This document shows, piece by piece, positions 50,123-58,081 of a stretch of DNA of 64,000 bases (within the stretch, counting starts at the first letter, position 1; each line of letters opens with the position of its first letter). Position numbers and translations under genes: made by a program. The stretch is from the NCBI RefSeq assembly GCF_030580955.1, contig NZ_JAUQON010000007.1, forward strand, positions 248,001 to 312,000, written 5' to 3'. The notes under the pieces were generated by a model, which saw only the letters and a list, made by a program, of their open reading frames with translations, did not search any database and was not told the origin of the DNA. Source of the DNA: Hymenobacter convexus. GTDB taxonomy: Bacteria; Bacteroidota; Bacteroidia; Cytophagales; Hymenobacteraceae.

Positions 50123-51934
50123 ATGGCCAACAATATCCGGAACATTGCCATCATCGCTCACGTTGACCACGGCAAGACCACCCTGGTGGATAAGATTATC
50201 CACGCTTCCAAGATTTTCGACGCGCACCAGCACTTCGACGACCTGATTCTTGACAACAACGACCTGGAGCGCGAGCGCGGCATTACCATCGTTTCCAAGA
50301 ACGTATCGGTGCGCTACAACGGCACCAAAATCAACATCATCGACACCCCTGGTCACGCCGACTTCGGCGGTGAGGTAGAGCGCGTGTTGAAGCTGGCCGA
50401 CGGCGTACTGCTGCTCGTGGATGCCTTCGAAGGCGCCATGCCGCAGACCCGTTTTGTGCTCGGCAAAGCCATTGCCCTGGGCCTAAAGCCCATTGTGGTG
50501 GTGAACAAAGTAGACAAGGAAAACTGCCGCCCCGACGAGGTGCACGAGCAGGTGTTCGACCTCATGTTCAACCTCGGCGCCTCGGAAGACCAGCTCGATT
50601 TCGTGACCTTGTACGGCTCCTCGAAGCAGGGCTGGATGAGCACCGACTGGAAGCACAAAACTGACAACCTGATTCCGCTGCTTGACGCGGTTATCGAGTC
50701 GATTCCGGCTGCCCCCACCTTGGAAGGCACGCCCCAGATGCAGATTACCTCGCTCGACTACTCGTCGTTCGTGGGTCGTATCGCCATCGGCCGCGTGCAC
50801 CGCGGTACGCTGAAAGAAGGCGGCAACATGAGCCTGATGAAGGCGGATGGCAGCATCAAGAAGGTGAAAATCCGCGAGCTACACGTATTTGAAGGCCTCG
50901 GCCGCGTGAAGGTTTCGGAAGTGAGCAGCGGCGAAATCTGCGCCGTTTCGGGCATCGAAGGCTTCGATATTGGCGACACGCTGGCCGATGCCGACAACCC
51001 GGAGGCTCTGGAGCGCATCAGCATCGATGAGCCGACGATGAACATGTTGTTCACCATCAACAACTCGCCGTTCTTCGGCAAGGAGGGCAAATTTGTAACG
51101 TCGCGTCACCTGCGTGACCGTCTGTTTAAGGAAACCGAGAAAAACCTCGCCCTGCGCGTGCAGGCCACCGATAAAGAGGACTCGTTCTTGGTATTCGGCC
51201 GCGGCATTCTGCACTTGTCGGTACTCATCGAGACGATGCGCCGCGAAGGTTACGAGCTGCAAGTGGGCCAGCCCCAGGTTATTTTCAAGGAAGATGACAA
51301 CGGCAAACGCCAGGAGCCCATCGAGTTGCTCGTGGTGGACGTGCCCGAGGAATCGGCCGGCAAGGTAATTGAGCTGGTGAGCATGCGCAAAGGCGAAATG
51401 ACCATCATGGAGCCCAAGGGCGACTTGCAGCACCTAGAGTTCATGATTCCGTCGCGCGGCCTGATTGGCCTGCGTAACAACGTGTTGACTGCCACCGGCG
51501 GCGAGGCCATCATGAACCACCGCTTTGTGGACTATGAGGACTACAAAGGCACCATCCCCGGCCGTATCGCGGGTTCGCTGATTTCGCTGGAAGCCGGTCC
51601 CGGCACGGCGTACACCATCGACAAGCTGCAGGACCGGGGCTCGTTCTTCGTGGACCCGGGCGAGGAAGTGTACGGCGGCCAGGTTATCGGCGAGCACACC
51701 CGCCCGAATGACCTGACGGTGAACATCCAGAAGGGCAAGAAGCTGACCAACATGCGTGCTTCGGGCACCGACGACAACGCCAAGATTGTGCCCAAACGTC
51801 AGTTCTCGCTGGAAGAAGCCATGGAATACATCCAGAAGGATGAGTACTTGGAGGTAACGCCGAAGTCGATTCGGATGCGTAAGATTCTGCTCGACGAAAA
51901 CGAGCGTCTGCGCTACGCCAAGCAGGCCGACTAA
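50123..51934 (+). CDS. typA: Ribosome-associated GTPase TypA/BipA
   Basis: A 603-residue translational GTPase involved in ribosome assembly and stress adaptation. G motifs are seen: IAHVDHGKTTLVDKI, RGITIVSKN, DTPGHADFGGEVERV and VVNKVDKENC. They are followed by EF-G-like domains II, III and V and the BipA-specific C-terminus (EEVYGGQVIGEHTRPNDLTV, KKLTNMRASGTDD). ATG 50123 was chosen because MANNIRNIAIIAHVDHG is the family start; an extension to 50018 would span the promoter. Confidence 0.97.
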   Translation: MANNIRNIAIIAHVDHGKTTLVDKIIHASKIFDAHQHFDDLILDNNDLERERGITIVSKNVSVRYNGTKINIIDTPGHADFGGEVERVLKLADGVLLLVDAFEGAMPQTRFVLGKAIALGLKPIVVVNKVDKENCRPDEVHEQVFDLMFNLGASEDQLDFVTLYGSSKQGWMSTDWKHKTDNLIPLLDAVIESIPAAPTLEGTPQMQITSLDYSSFVGRIAIGRVHRGTLKEGGNMSLMKADGSIKKVKIRELHVFEGLGRVKVSEVSSGEICAVSGIEGFDIGDTLADADNPEALERISIDEPTMNMLFTINNSPFFGKEGKFVTSRHLRDRLFKETEKNLALRVQATDKEDSFLVFGRGILHLSVLIETMRREGYELQVGQPQVIFKEDDNGKRQEPIELLVVDVPEESAGKVIELVSMRKGEMTIMEPKGDLQHLEFMIPSRGLIGLRNNVLTATGGEAIMNHRFVDYEDYKGTIPGRIAGSLISLEAGPGTAYTIDKLQDRGSFFVDPGEEVYGGQVIGEHTRPNDLTVNIQKGKKLTNMRASGTDDNAKIVPKRQFSLEEAMEYIQKDEYLEVTPKSIRMRKILLDENERLRYAKQAD

Positions 51935-51960
51935 TTATTCTTAATGGAATGATTTTGAAG

Positions 51961-51988
51961 AGGGCGCGGCTTTGGTCGCGCCCTTTTT
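51961..51988 (+). terminator. typA terminator
   Basis: AGGGCGCG pairs with CGCGCCCT, followed by TTTTC, 27 bases after the stop. Confidence 0.85.
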
Positions 51989-52015
51989 CATTTCCCGACT
52001 ATTATTTTTTGCTTT

Positions 52016-52531
52016 ATGAACCAAGAGAATCTGAGCCGCTTCGTGCAGCTTTTTACCCTGAATGACGCGGAGGCTACTCAACGCGTGAGCGAGCGACTGG
52101 CCCTAGTGTTGCGCGACTCAGCCGCTTATCAGAAACAATTTGCTGAAGAATTGGAAGAACGCGGCATCGTGGCGGCGCTGCCAGCACAGGAGCTGCGTGA
52201 TTTGGCGCTGATTGATGCGCTGCTAGCCGAAGAATTGCTCTGGGAAAGCGACTGGAAAGACCCGGCTGCTGACCTGGTTTATGGCATCAATGAAACGCTG
52301 ACGCAGCAAAAGCAGCCGGTGCGGCTGGCTGAGCCGGCCAGTGGACGCGCCACCGTGACCGGCCCCGAAGCGCTGGACATCGTGCAGGATTTGGCCGAGC
52401 CGGTTGGGCTGGCGGTGGTGCTATTTACGCTGGATAGTGACTCGTATGCCCTGAGCGTGGTGGCCGATGCGCAAGCGGAAGAAGCCCGCCAGTTGGCTAA
52501 GGAGCTTGGTTTCGGGGTGACGATTTACTAG
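52016..52531 (+). CDS. Small soluble protein, possibly DUF6630-like
   Basis: A 171-residue acidic protein without signal or membrane segment. The N-terminal half is helical (RFVQLFTLNDAEATQRVSER), the C-terminal ~50 residues look like an alpha/beta sandwich (GLAVVLFTLDSDSYALSVVA). The LDSDSYAL segment resembles DUF6630, which I propose only weakly. The stop overlaps that of the convergent methyltransferase gene by 4 bases. Function unknown. Confidence 0.65.
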   Translation: MNQENLSRFVQLFTLNDAEATQRVSERLALVLRDSAAYQKQFAEELEERGIVAALPAQELRDLALIDALLAEELLWESDWKDPAADLVYGINETLTQQKQPVRLAEPASGRATVTGPEALDIVQDLAEPVGLAVVLFTLDSDSYALSVVADAQAEEARQLAKELGFGVTIY

Positions 52532-53355
52532 CGCTGGCCGCGCTGGCGCACGGCCTCAAACGCCAGCACCGCCCCGGCCACGCTCACGTTGAGCGAGTCG
52601 ATGCGGCCCATCATGGGGATGATGATGGTTTCGTCGCAGGCGGCCTGGGCGGCGGGCGTGAGGCCGTCGGCTTCGGTGCCGAGGACGAGGGCCGTGGGCG
52701 GGCGGAAGTCGCACTCCAGGTAGGAATGCGCCTGGGGCGTGAGCGCGGCGGCGTAGCTGCGGATGCCTTTCTGACGCAGGAAATCGAAGATTTCGGCCAT
52801 CGGCGCGGCCACGACGGGCACCGAAAAGACGCAGCCGATGCTGGAGCGGATGGTGTTGGGGTTGAACAGGTCGGTACGCGGGTCGCCGATGAGCACGGCA
52901 TCGACGGGCGCCGCGTCGGCGGTGCGGAGGATGGCGCCGAGGTTGCCGGGCTTCTCCACGGCTTCGAGTACCAAGACCAAGGGATTGGGCGGCAGGTGCA
53001 GGTCGGCGAGGGTGCGGGCGGGGGTTTTGAGCACGGCCAGCAGGCCGTCGGAGCCTTCGCGGTAGGCTACTTTCTCGAAGACGGGTCGGGTGACCTCGAA
53101 CCACTCGGGCACGTCTTTTTTGCTAGAAAACAGGCTGTGCAACTCGGCCAGGCCGGTTTCGCCGACCAGCTCGGGGCAGGTGTAGAGAGTGGCGACGGCC
53201 ACGCTCGCCTCGACGGCAATGGTGAGCTCGCGCAGGCCTTCGACCAGGGTGAGGCCCAGGAAGCGGCGCTCGGCCGACTTCTGCTGCAGCTTGAGCAGCT
53301 GCTTGATGCGGGGGTTTTGGGGGCTGCTGAGGCGGTCAGTCGGGACGAAGGGCAT
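52528..53355 (-). CDS. TrmH/SpoU-family RNA 2'-O-methyltransferase
   Basis: A 275-residue SPOUT methyltransferase. A substrate-binding N-terminal domain (LLKLQQKSAERRFLGLTLVE) precedes the knotted domain with motif 1 LVLEAVEKPGNLGAILRTAD, motif 2 VLGTEADGLTP and motif 3 IPMMGRIDSLNVSVAGAVLA. The target base in rRNA or tRNA cannot be assigned. A perfect -7 element (TATCTTTG, 53361-53368) ends only 5 bases before the ATG, one of the clearest leaderless cases in the window. Confidence 0.94.
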   Translation of the reverse strand: MPFVPTDRLSSPQNPRIKQLLKLQQKSAERRFLGLTLVEGLRELTIAVEASVAVATLYTCPELVGETGLAELHSLFSSKKDVPEWFEVTRPVFEKVAYREGSDGLLAVLKTPARTLADLHLPPNPLVLVLEAVEKPGNLGAILRTADAAPVDAVLIGDPRTDLFNPNTIRSSIGCVFSVPVVAAPMAEIFDFLRQKGIRSYAAALTPQAHSYLECDFRPPTALVLGTEADGLTPAAQAACDETIIIPMMGRIDSLNVSVAGAVLAFEAVRQRGQR

Positions 53356-53360
53356 GGGCG

Positions 53361-53368
53361 CAAAGATA
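53361..53368 (-). promoter_or_regulatory. TrmH-family gene promoter -7 element TATCTTTG
   Basis: A perfect TAnnTTTG on the minus strand abutting the start codon (spacer CGCCC). Confidence 0.75.
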
Positions 53369-53448
53369 CCCGGCGGCGCGCCGGGCCCAACTTCAACCTA
53401 ACCTTGGCGGCAGCGCGGGCGTAGGGCGGGCCATTACCTTCGTTGCCA

Positions 53449-54939
53449 ATGAAATCGAAAATTGACCCTAAAATCGTTGTGGGCCTGGCGCTGGCGGTGG
53501 GCGTGCTGCTGCTCACGGCGGCGGCCTCGTTCTGGAGCATTCGCGGGCTGAAAGTGCAGACCGGGCGCGTGCAGCACACCTACCAGGTGCTGCAGGAAGC
53601 CGAATCCATCACGGCCGTGCTCAAGGATGCGCAGGCCGGCACCCGCGGCTACCTTCTCACCGGCGACACGGTGTATTTGCGGCCTTACAGCATGGCATCC
53701 AACCAGTTGCCCGACGCGCTGGCGCGCATGCGCGACCTCACCGTGGACAACCCGGAACAGCGCGCCCGCCTCGATTCGCTGCAGATGCTGGTGGAGCAGG
53801 AATTCCGTATTCTGCGCCCGCTCACCGAAATCAAGAAAGCCATGAGCCAGTCGGCTATGCAGACGCTGCTGGACACCGACCGCCAGACGCTGCGCCAGGT
53901 GCGCGTGCTGTACGCCCGCATCAAGCGCAACGAGCTGGCGCTGCTGGCCCAGCGCAGCGAATTGCAGGATATTTTTGAAACGGCCACGCCCATTGTGGTG
54001 CTGGTGTCGGCGGTGTTGGCGGTGTTGATTGTGGTGTGGCTGGTGATGAAAATCGTGAGCGAGCTGGCCGACAACCGCCGCCTGCAGGGCGAGCTGACGA
54101 ACATCAATGCCGAAGTGAGCCGGCGCATCGCACAGATTCGGGCCTTGGCTGAGCAGGTGGTGCAGGGCGATTACACCGTAAAGATTACCGATTCGGAGGC
54201 CGATAATCTTGGCGGCCTGGCCATTTCCCTCAACCGCATGACCCAGACGCTGGACGAGAGCTTCAGCGCCCTCGAAAAGCGCAACCAGGAACTCGACCAG
54301 TTTGCCTACGTGGCCTCGCACGACCTCAAGGCGCCCCTGCGCGGCGTGACCACCATTGTGAAATGGATTGAGGACGAGCTGGCGGCCGAGCTGTCGCCCC
54401 AGCTGCGCACCTACCTCGACCAGATGAAGGGCCGCCTCAGCCGCCTCGAAGACCTCATCAACGGTCTGCTGGCCTACGCCCGCGTGGGCCGCACCGCCCA
54501 GCCGCCCGCCCCCGTGGACGTGGCCCAGCTGCTGGGTGAAGTGGCCGAACTGGTGGTGCCGCCCGATTTTACGCTGCGCATCGGCACCGATATGCCCACA
54601 CTCGTCACCGACCGCCTGGGCCTGCAGCAGGTGTTCACCAACCTGCTTTCGAACGCCGTGAAGTACCATCACCGCGGCGCCGGACACCTTGAGGTGACGT
54701 GCCAGGACATTGGCCGCTGCTACGAATTTCGGGTGCAGGACGACGGACCGGGCATTGCGCCGGAATATCATCAGAAGATTTTTCTGCTCTTCCAGACGCT
54801 GCGCGACCGGCACACGGCCGAAAGCACGGGCATTGGCCTGAGCATCGTGCAGAAAATCATTGACGAGCAAAAGGGGACCATTCGGGTGGAATCGGCGCCG
54901 GGCCAGGGCGCGGGTTTTATCTTTACGTGGCCGAAGTAA
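53449..54939 (+). CDS. Membrane histidine kinase with CHASE3 sensor domain
   Basis: A 496-residue sensor kinase. A helix at ~9-32 and another near 178-202 flank a CHASE3-type helical sensor (LKDAQAGTRGYLLTGDTVYL). A HAMP-like linker leads to HisKA with LDQFAYVASHDLKAPLRGVT (His291) and HATPase_c with NLLSNAVKYH, DDGPGIAPEYHQKIFLLFQT and STGIGLSIVQKII. The HDLKAPLR form and the Rcp1-type regulator downstream resemble the phytochrome-like kinase group. Start is ATG 53449; TACCTTCG ends 6 bases upstream. Confidence 0.92.
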   Translation: MKSKIDPKIVVGLALAVGVLLLTAAASFWSIRGLKVQTGRVQHTYQVLQEAESITAVLKDAQAGTRGYLLTGDTVYLRPYSMASNQLPDALARMRDLTVDNPEQRARLDSLQMLVEQEFRILRPLTEIKKAMSQSAMQTLLDTDRQTLRQVRVLYARIKRNELALLAQRSELQDIFETATPIVVLVSAVLAVLIVVWLVMKIVSELADNRRLQGELTNINAEVSRRIAQIRALAEQVVQGDYTVKITDSEADNLGGLAISLNRMTQTLDESFSALEKRNQELDQFAYVASHDLKAPLRGVTTIVKWIEDELAAELSPQLRTYLDQMKGRLSRLEDLINGLLAYARVGRTAQPPAPVDVAQLLGEVAELVVPPDFTLRIGTDMPTLVTDRLGLQQVFTNLLSNAVKYHHRGAGHLEVTCQDIGRCYEFRVQDDGPGIAPEYHQKIFLLFQTLRDRHTAESTGIGLSIVQKIIDEQKGTIRVESAPGQGAGFIFTWPK

Positions 54940-55028
54940 ACTCCGGCGCGCGGGAACCAGTCTGACCCGTTTTAGCCTTATTCGGGTTCGGTTTTTGTTG
55001 GCCGGCCTGCCCTATTCTTTGTTTTTTT

Positions 55029-55439
55029 ATGCGTTCTGTTTTACTCGTCGAAGACGATATTTTTGATACCATGACGGCGGAGAAGTCCTTCGCCAAATTC
55101 AACGTACCGCACCAGCTGCACACCGCCTTCAACGGCGAAGAAGCCCTCGACCTGCTGATAGGCCGCAATGGTACCGAGGCCCTGCGCCCGCTGCCCGAAG
55201 TCATCTTGCTCGACCTGAACATGCCGCGCATGAACGGCGTCGAGTTCCTGACCGAGCTGCGCGCCAACCCCGAATTTCAGCACATTCCGGTGTTCATTAC
55301 CACCACTTCCAGCATGGATGTGGACCGCCTTAACACCGACCGGCTGGGCGTGAGCGGCTACATTCTCAAACCGTTGGACTTTGAAACCGGCACCGACCTT
55401 TCGGATAGCCTTAGCCTGCTCGAGAAGCTCCTGAACTAG
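55029..55439 (+). CDS. Single-domain response regulator (Rcp1-like)
   Basis: A 136-residue receiver domain without output domain: acidic pocket LLVEDDIFDT, acceptor Asp in VILLDLNMPRMNGVEFL, Thr/Ser in VFITTTSSMD, and Lys in GYILKPLDF. It lies 89 bases downstream of the CHASE3 kinase and should be its phosphorylation partner. With no DNA-binding part, it probably relays to another protein. Confidence 0.93.
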   Translation: MRSVLLVEDDIFDTMTAEKSFAKFNVPHQLHTAFNGEEALDLLIGRNGTEALRPLPEVILLDLNMPRMNGVEFLTELRANPEFQHIPVFITTTSSMDVDRLNTDRLGVSGYILKPLDFETGTDLSDSLSLLEKLLN

Positions 55440-55609
55440 CGTCGGCCGCTCATTCGAACTTCATAGGCGGCGCCGGAATTTGTAGGGATTCCTGGTGGTT
55501 TCGGGGTTTATTGCGGAGCCGTGGCACCAGCCAATGAAGGCCAGGCGCCGCGTATTTGCCAGCCGTTGCTACCTTGTTCAGTCTCATTGCCGTTCCTGCT
55601 GTCTTTGTT

Positions 55610-56581
55610 ATGAGAATTCCCGTTGTTTTTCCGGTTTTGCTGACAGTGCTGCTCGGTGGGCAGGCCGCTCACGCTCAAGACGATGGCCCGCGCCAGCTCG
55701 GTGCTCCGCCCGCGATGCCCAATGCACCCAAGCCGCGCCCGGCGCCTGCCCCGCGCCAGCTCGATGCCGTGCCCGTGGCCCCGCCCGACACCACCCGCCG
55801 GGCGGCCGTGACGGCCCCGCTGCCGGCGCCCATGCCCGCGCCGGTGTATGCGCCCACGCCGGCGGGCCAGCTGCCGGGCAGCAACACCCGCGCACCCCGC
55901 TTCCAGGTGGGCCTGAAAAACGGCATGGTGTACAGCGGCAACGACGTGGAAACGAAGAACCCGCTCTTTGGCCGGCCGTACCTGCTGCTCGATGGGCAGC
56001 GCAAGTTTGAGATGGCCGAGGTGGGTTTCTACGACGACGAAACGGGCCATTACGTGCGCACCAACCTGCCCGGCTCGTCGCGCGAGACCACCTTGCGGCG
56101 CGAGAAAACCGGCCGTATTAGCCTCTATTCCATCACCACCACGCAGTACAGCTCGGGGCCGGGCGGCTTTGGCTACCCGGGGTATGGCTACGGCTACGGC
56201 GGCTATGGCTACGGCGGTTTCGGCGGCTACCCCTACGGCGGCTACCGCACCGTGAAAACCGAATACTTCTCGAAAGACAACGGGCCCATCCAAAACCTTA
56301 CCTCGCGCAACCTGATGCTGGCCACCAGCGACAACGCCGGCGCCCAGCAGCTGCTTTTTGACGCCCGACGCTATCAGCAGGCCACCGTGGCCAGCTACGT
56401 GGTGGGCGGCGGCCTGCTGGTGGCGGGCCTGCTGCAAAGTGTGCGGCCCACCGATGCCGGCCGCTCCATCTCGCCGCTGGTATACGCGGCCATTCCCGTG
56501 CTCATCGTGCCTATCGTGCTGCAGAGCAAGCAGGCGAATAACCAGCGCCAAGCCATTGCCCTGTATAACGCCGGGCGATAG
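55610..56581 (+). CDS. Secreted protein with Gly/Tyr-rich segment, unknown function
   Basis: A 323-residue protein with a signal peptide (VLLTVLLGGQAAHAQD), a Pro-rich linker (residues ~25-95), a beta-rich middle (FQVGLKNGMVYSGNDVETKN), a Gly/Tyr/Phe-rich run of about 35 residues (repeats of GYGGYGYGG), and two hydrophobic helices near the C-terminus (ASYVVGGGLLVAGLLQ; LVYAAIPVLIVPIVL). I recognise no family. The Gly/Tyr run suggests a flexible surface segment. ATG 55610 chosen for its signal peptide. Confidence 0.7.
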   Translation: MRIPVVFPVLLTVLLGGQAAHAQDDGPRQLGAPPAMPNAPKPRPAPAPRQLDAVPVAPPDTTRRAAVTAPLPAPMPAPVYAPTPAGQLPGSNTRAPRFQVGLKNGMVYSGNDVETKNPLFGRPYLLLDGQRKFEMAEVGFYDDETGHYVRTNLPGSSRETTLRREKTGRISLYSITTTQYSSGPGGFGYPGYGYGYGGYGYGGFGGYPYGGYRTVKTEYFSKDNGPIQNLTSRNLMLATSDNAGAQQLLFDARRYQQATVASYVVGGGLLVAGLLQSVRPTDAGRSISPLVYAAIPVLIVPIVLQSKQANNQRQAIALYNAGR

Positions 56582-56608
56582 AGGATGCCTGTTCTAAAGG
56601 AAGAGCCT

Positions 56609-56785
56609 GTCATTGCGAGGCAGAGCCGAATCAATCCGTCCTGTTCTCAGCAATTACCCTCATAATGTGACAAAGCCCCGGCACTGCGCAGTGCCGGGGC
56701 TTTTTGCTTGTCGACGAAGGCTTGTCGCAAAAGAATACGTCTGGTTTTGATAGGACGGATTGCTTCGGCTCCGCCTCGCAATGAC
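56609..56785. repeat. Composite inverted-repeat element B with internal terminator
   Basis: Arms 56609-56642 and 56752-56785 (starting GTCATTGCGAGGC) pair imperfectly. The interior repeats that of element A: ATAATGTGACAA, the terminator, and CTGGTTTTGA. Both elements are about 178 bases long. Confidence 0.93.
56672..56705 (+). terminator. Terminator inside composite element B
   Basis: AAAGCCCCGGCACTGC pairs with GCAGTGCCGGGGCTTT plus T run; it ends the secreted-protein transcript. Confidence 0.92.
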
Positions 56786-56838
56786 CGTTTCTCCTTCCCT
56801 CCGGCAACCCCAGCCCCGCCCGCCCGCGTAGGCGCAGG

Positions 56839-57585
56839 ATGAAACTGCCTGCCGCTACTCCTGAAATTTCCGCTCCTGATTTTGCGGCCCGCCAGGCCAA
56901 GGCGCTGCTGGTGCACGAGCGGCTGTGCGCCGAATACGGGGCCCCGTTCCGCTTCTTCAGCACCAAAGACCCGCTGAGCGAACTGGTGAGCGCCCTGCTG
57001 TCGCACCGCACCAAAAACGCCGATTCGCACCGCGCCTATCAGGAGCTCACGGCCACTTTTCCCGACTGGGCAACCGTGCGCGACGCACCCACCGAGGCTG
57101 TGCAGCACGCCATCCGGGCCTGCACCTGGCCCGAGCAGAAAGCGCCGCGCATTCAGGCGGTGCTGCGCGAAATCAGCGAGCGGTGCGGGTCGGATGCGCC
57201 GTGCTCGTTGGATTTTCTGGCCGAAATGCCCGTACCCGAGGCCCGGGCCTGGCTGGAAAGCATCAGCGGCGTGGGCCCTAAAACCAGCGCGGCTACCCTG
57301 CTGTTCAGCACCCTGCGCATTCCGGCCATGCCCGTCGATAGCCACCACCACCGCGTGGCCCAGCGCCTGGGCCTTATCGGGCCGAAGGTAGGTGAAGGCC
57401 CGGCCCATAAGCTGCTGGAGGCCCTGCTGCCGCCCGGCTGGGACGCCCAGCAGGTGTACGACCACCACGAAGCACTCATGTTCCACGGGCAGAAGTGCTG
57501 CTATTTCAGCGGGCCCGCCTGCCATCGCTGCGTGGTGCTGGACCAGTGCCCGTTTGGGCAGGCGCGGATGGGTGGGGGCAGTTGA
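56839..57585 (+). CDS. Endonuclease III-like HhH-GPD DNA glycosylase
   Basis: A 248-residue base-excision repair enzyme. The HhH-GPD core has LVSALLSHRTKNADSHRAYQ, the helix-hairpin-helix LESISGVGPKTSAATLL with the catalytic Lys in VGPKT, and the catalytic Asp in MPVDSHHHRVAQRL. A C-terminal iron-sulfur loop CYFSGPACHRCVVLDQC fits C-x6-C-x2-C-x5-C. Length is greater than E. coli Nth (211), and the SHRT and HHHR segments differ from classical Nth (SAQAT, HIFR), so it may be a paralogue with its own lesion preference. Confidence 0.88.
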   Translation: MKLPAATPEISAPDFAARQAKALLVHERLCAEYGAPFRFFSTKDPLSELVSALLSHRTKNADSHRAYQELTATFPDWATVRDAPTEAVQHAIRACTWPEQKAPRIQAVLREISERCGSDAPCSLDFLAEMPVPEARAWLESISGVGPKTSAATLLFSTLRIPAMPVDSHHHRVAQRLGLIGPKVGEGPAHKLLEALLPPGWDAQQVYDHHEALMFHGQKCCYFSGPACHRCVVLDQCPFGQARMGGGS

Positions 57586-57607
57586 TGGGTGAATTGGTAA
57601 AAGAAAC

Positions 57608-57704
57608 GTCATGCTGAGCGCAGCCGAAGCATCTCTACTGCGCAAGTAATCAATACCATTGCAACGAAGCGGTAGAGATGCTTCGACTGCGCTCAGCATG
57701 ACGG
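57608..57704. repeat. Inverted-repeat element copy 13
   Basis: Arms 57608-57642 and 57670-57704 (35 bases, two mismatches) start CGTCATGCTGAGCGCAGCCG; the loop has AAGTAATCAATACCATTGCA. It lies between the glycosylase and DUF167 genes. Confidence 0.95.
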
Positions 57705-57739
57705 GCTATTATTTGTGATTGATTTCAAAACCACTCATC

Positions 57740-58012
57740 ATGATTCTGCACCTGCGCGCCAAGCCCAATGCCCGCGCCAACCAGTTGCTCCGCGCCGCCG
57801 ACGGCACCCTCACCGTGCGGCTGAAAGCGCCGCCACAAGAAGGCCAGGCCAATGCGGTGCTGCTGGCGCTTCTGGCCGAAACCTTCGGCGTGCCCAAAAG
57901 CCGCGTGATGCTGCTTAGCGGCCACACGGCGCCATTTAAGAAAGTCGAGATTGAGGGGATAAGCGAGGAAGAGGGCGCCCAGCGGCTGGCGCAACTCCCG
58001 GCCGGGAAATGA
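57740..58012 (+). CDS. DUF167 (YggU) family protein
   Basis: A 90-residue alpha/beta protein with the DUF167 pattern: LRAKPNARANQLLRAADGTL, VRLKAPPQEGQANAVLLALL and PKSRVMLLSGHTAPFKKVEI. The family is widespread and its role unknown. I chose ATG 57740 over a TTG 21 bases upstream. It sits 69 bases before the TPR-AAA gene, on the same strand. Confidence 0.88.
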   Translation: MILHLRAKPNARANQLLRAADGTLTVRLKAPPQEGQANAVLLALLAETFGVPKSRVMLLSGHTAPFKKVEIEGISEEEGAQRLAQLPAGK

Positions 58013-58081
58013 GGCGACGGTGCACCAGCCGCCGGTGGGTGCTAACTTTCCACCTGAATTTCTCAGCCCTCCCCTACTGCT

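Noticed and set aside
53434..54870. 478-codon open frame antisense to the CHASE3 kinase
   Set aside because: Overlaps a complete kinase with all motifs; the antisense product is His/Gln/Arg-rich and typical of shadow frames in high-GC DNA.
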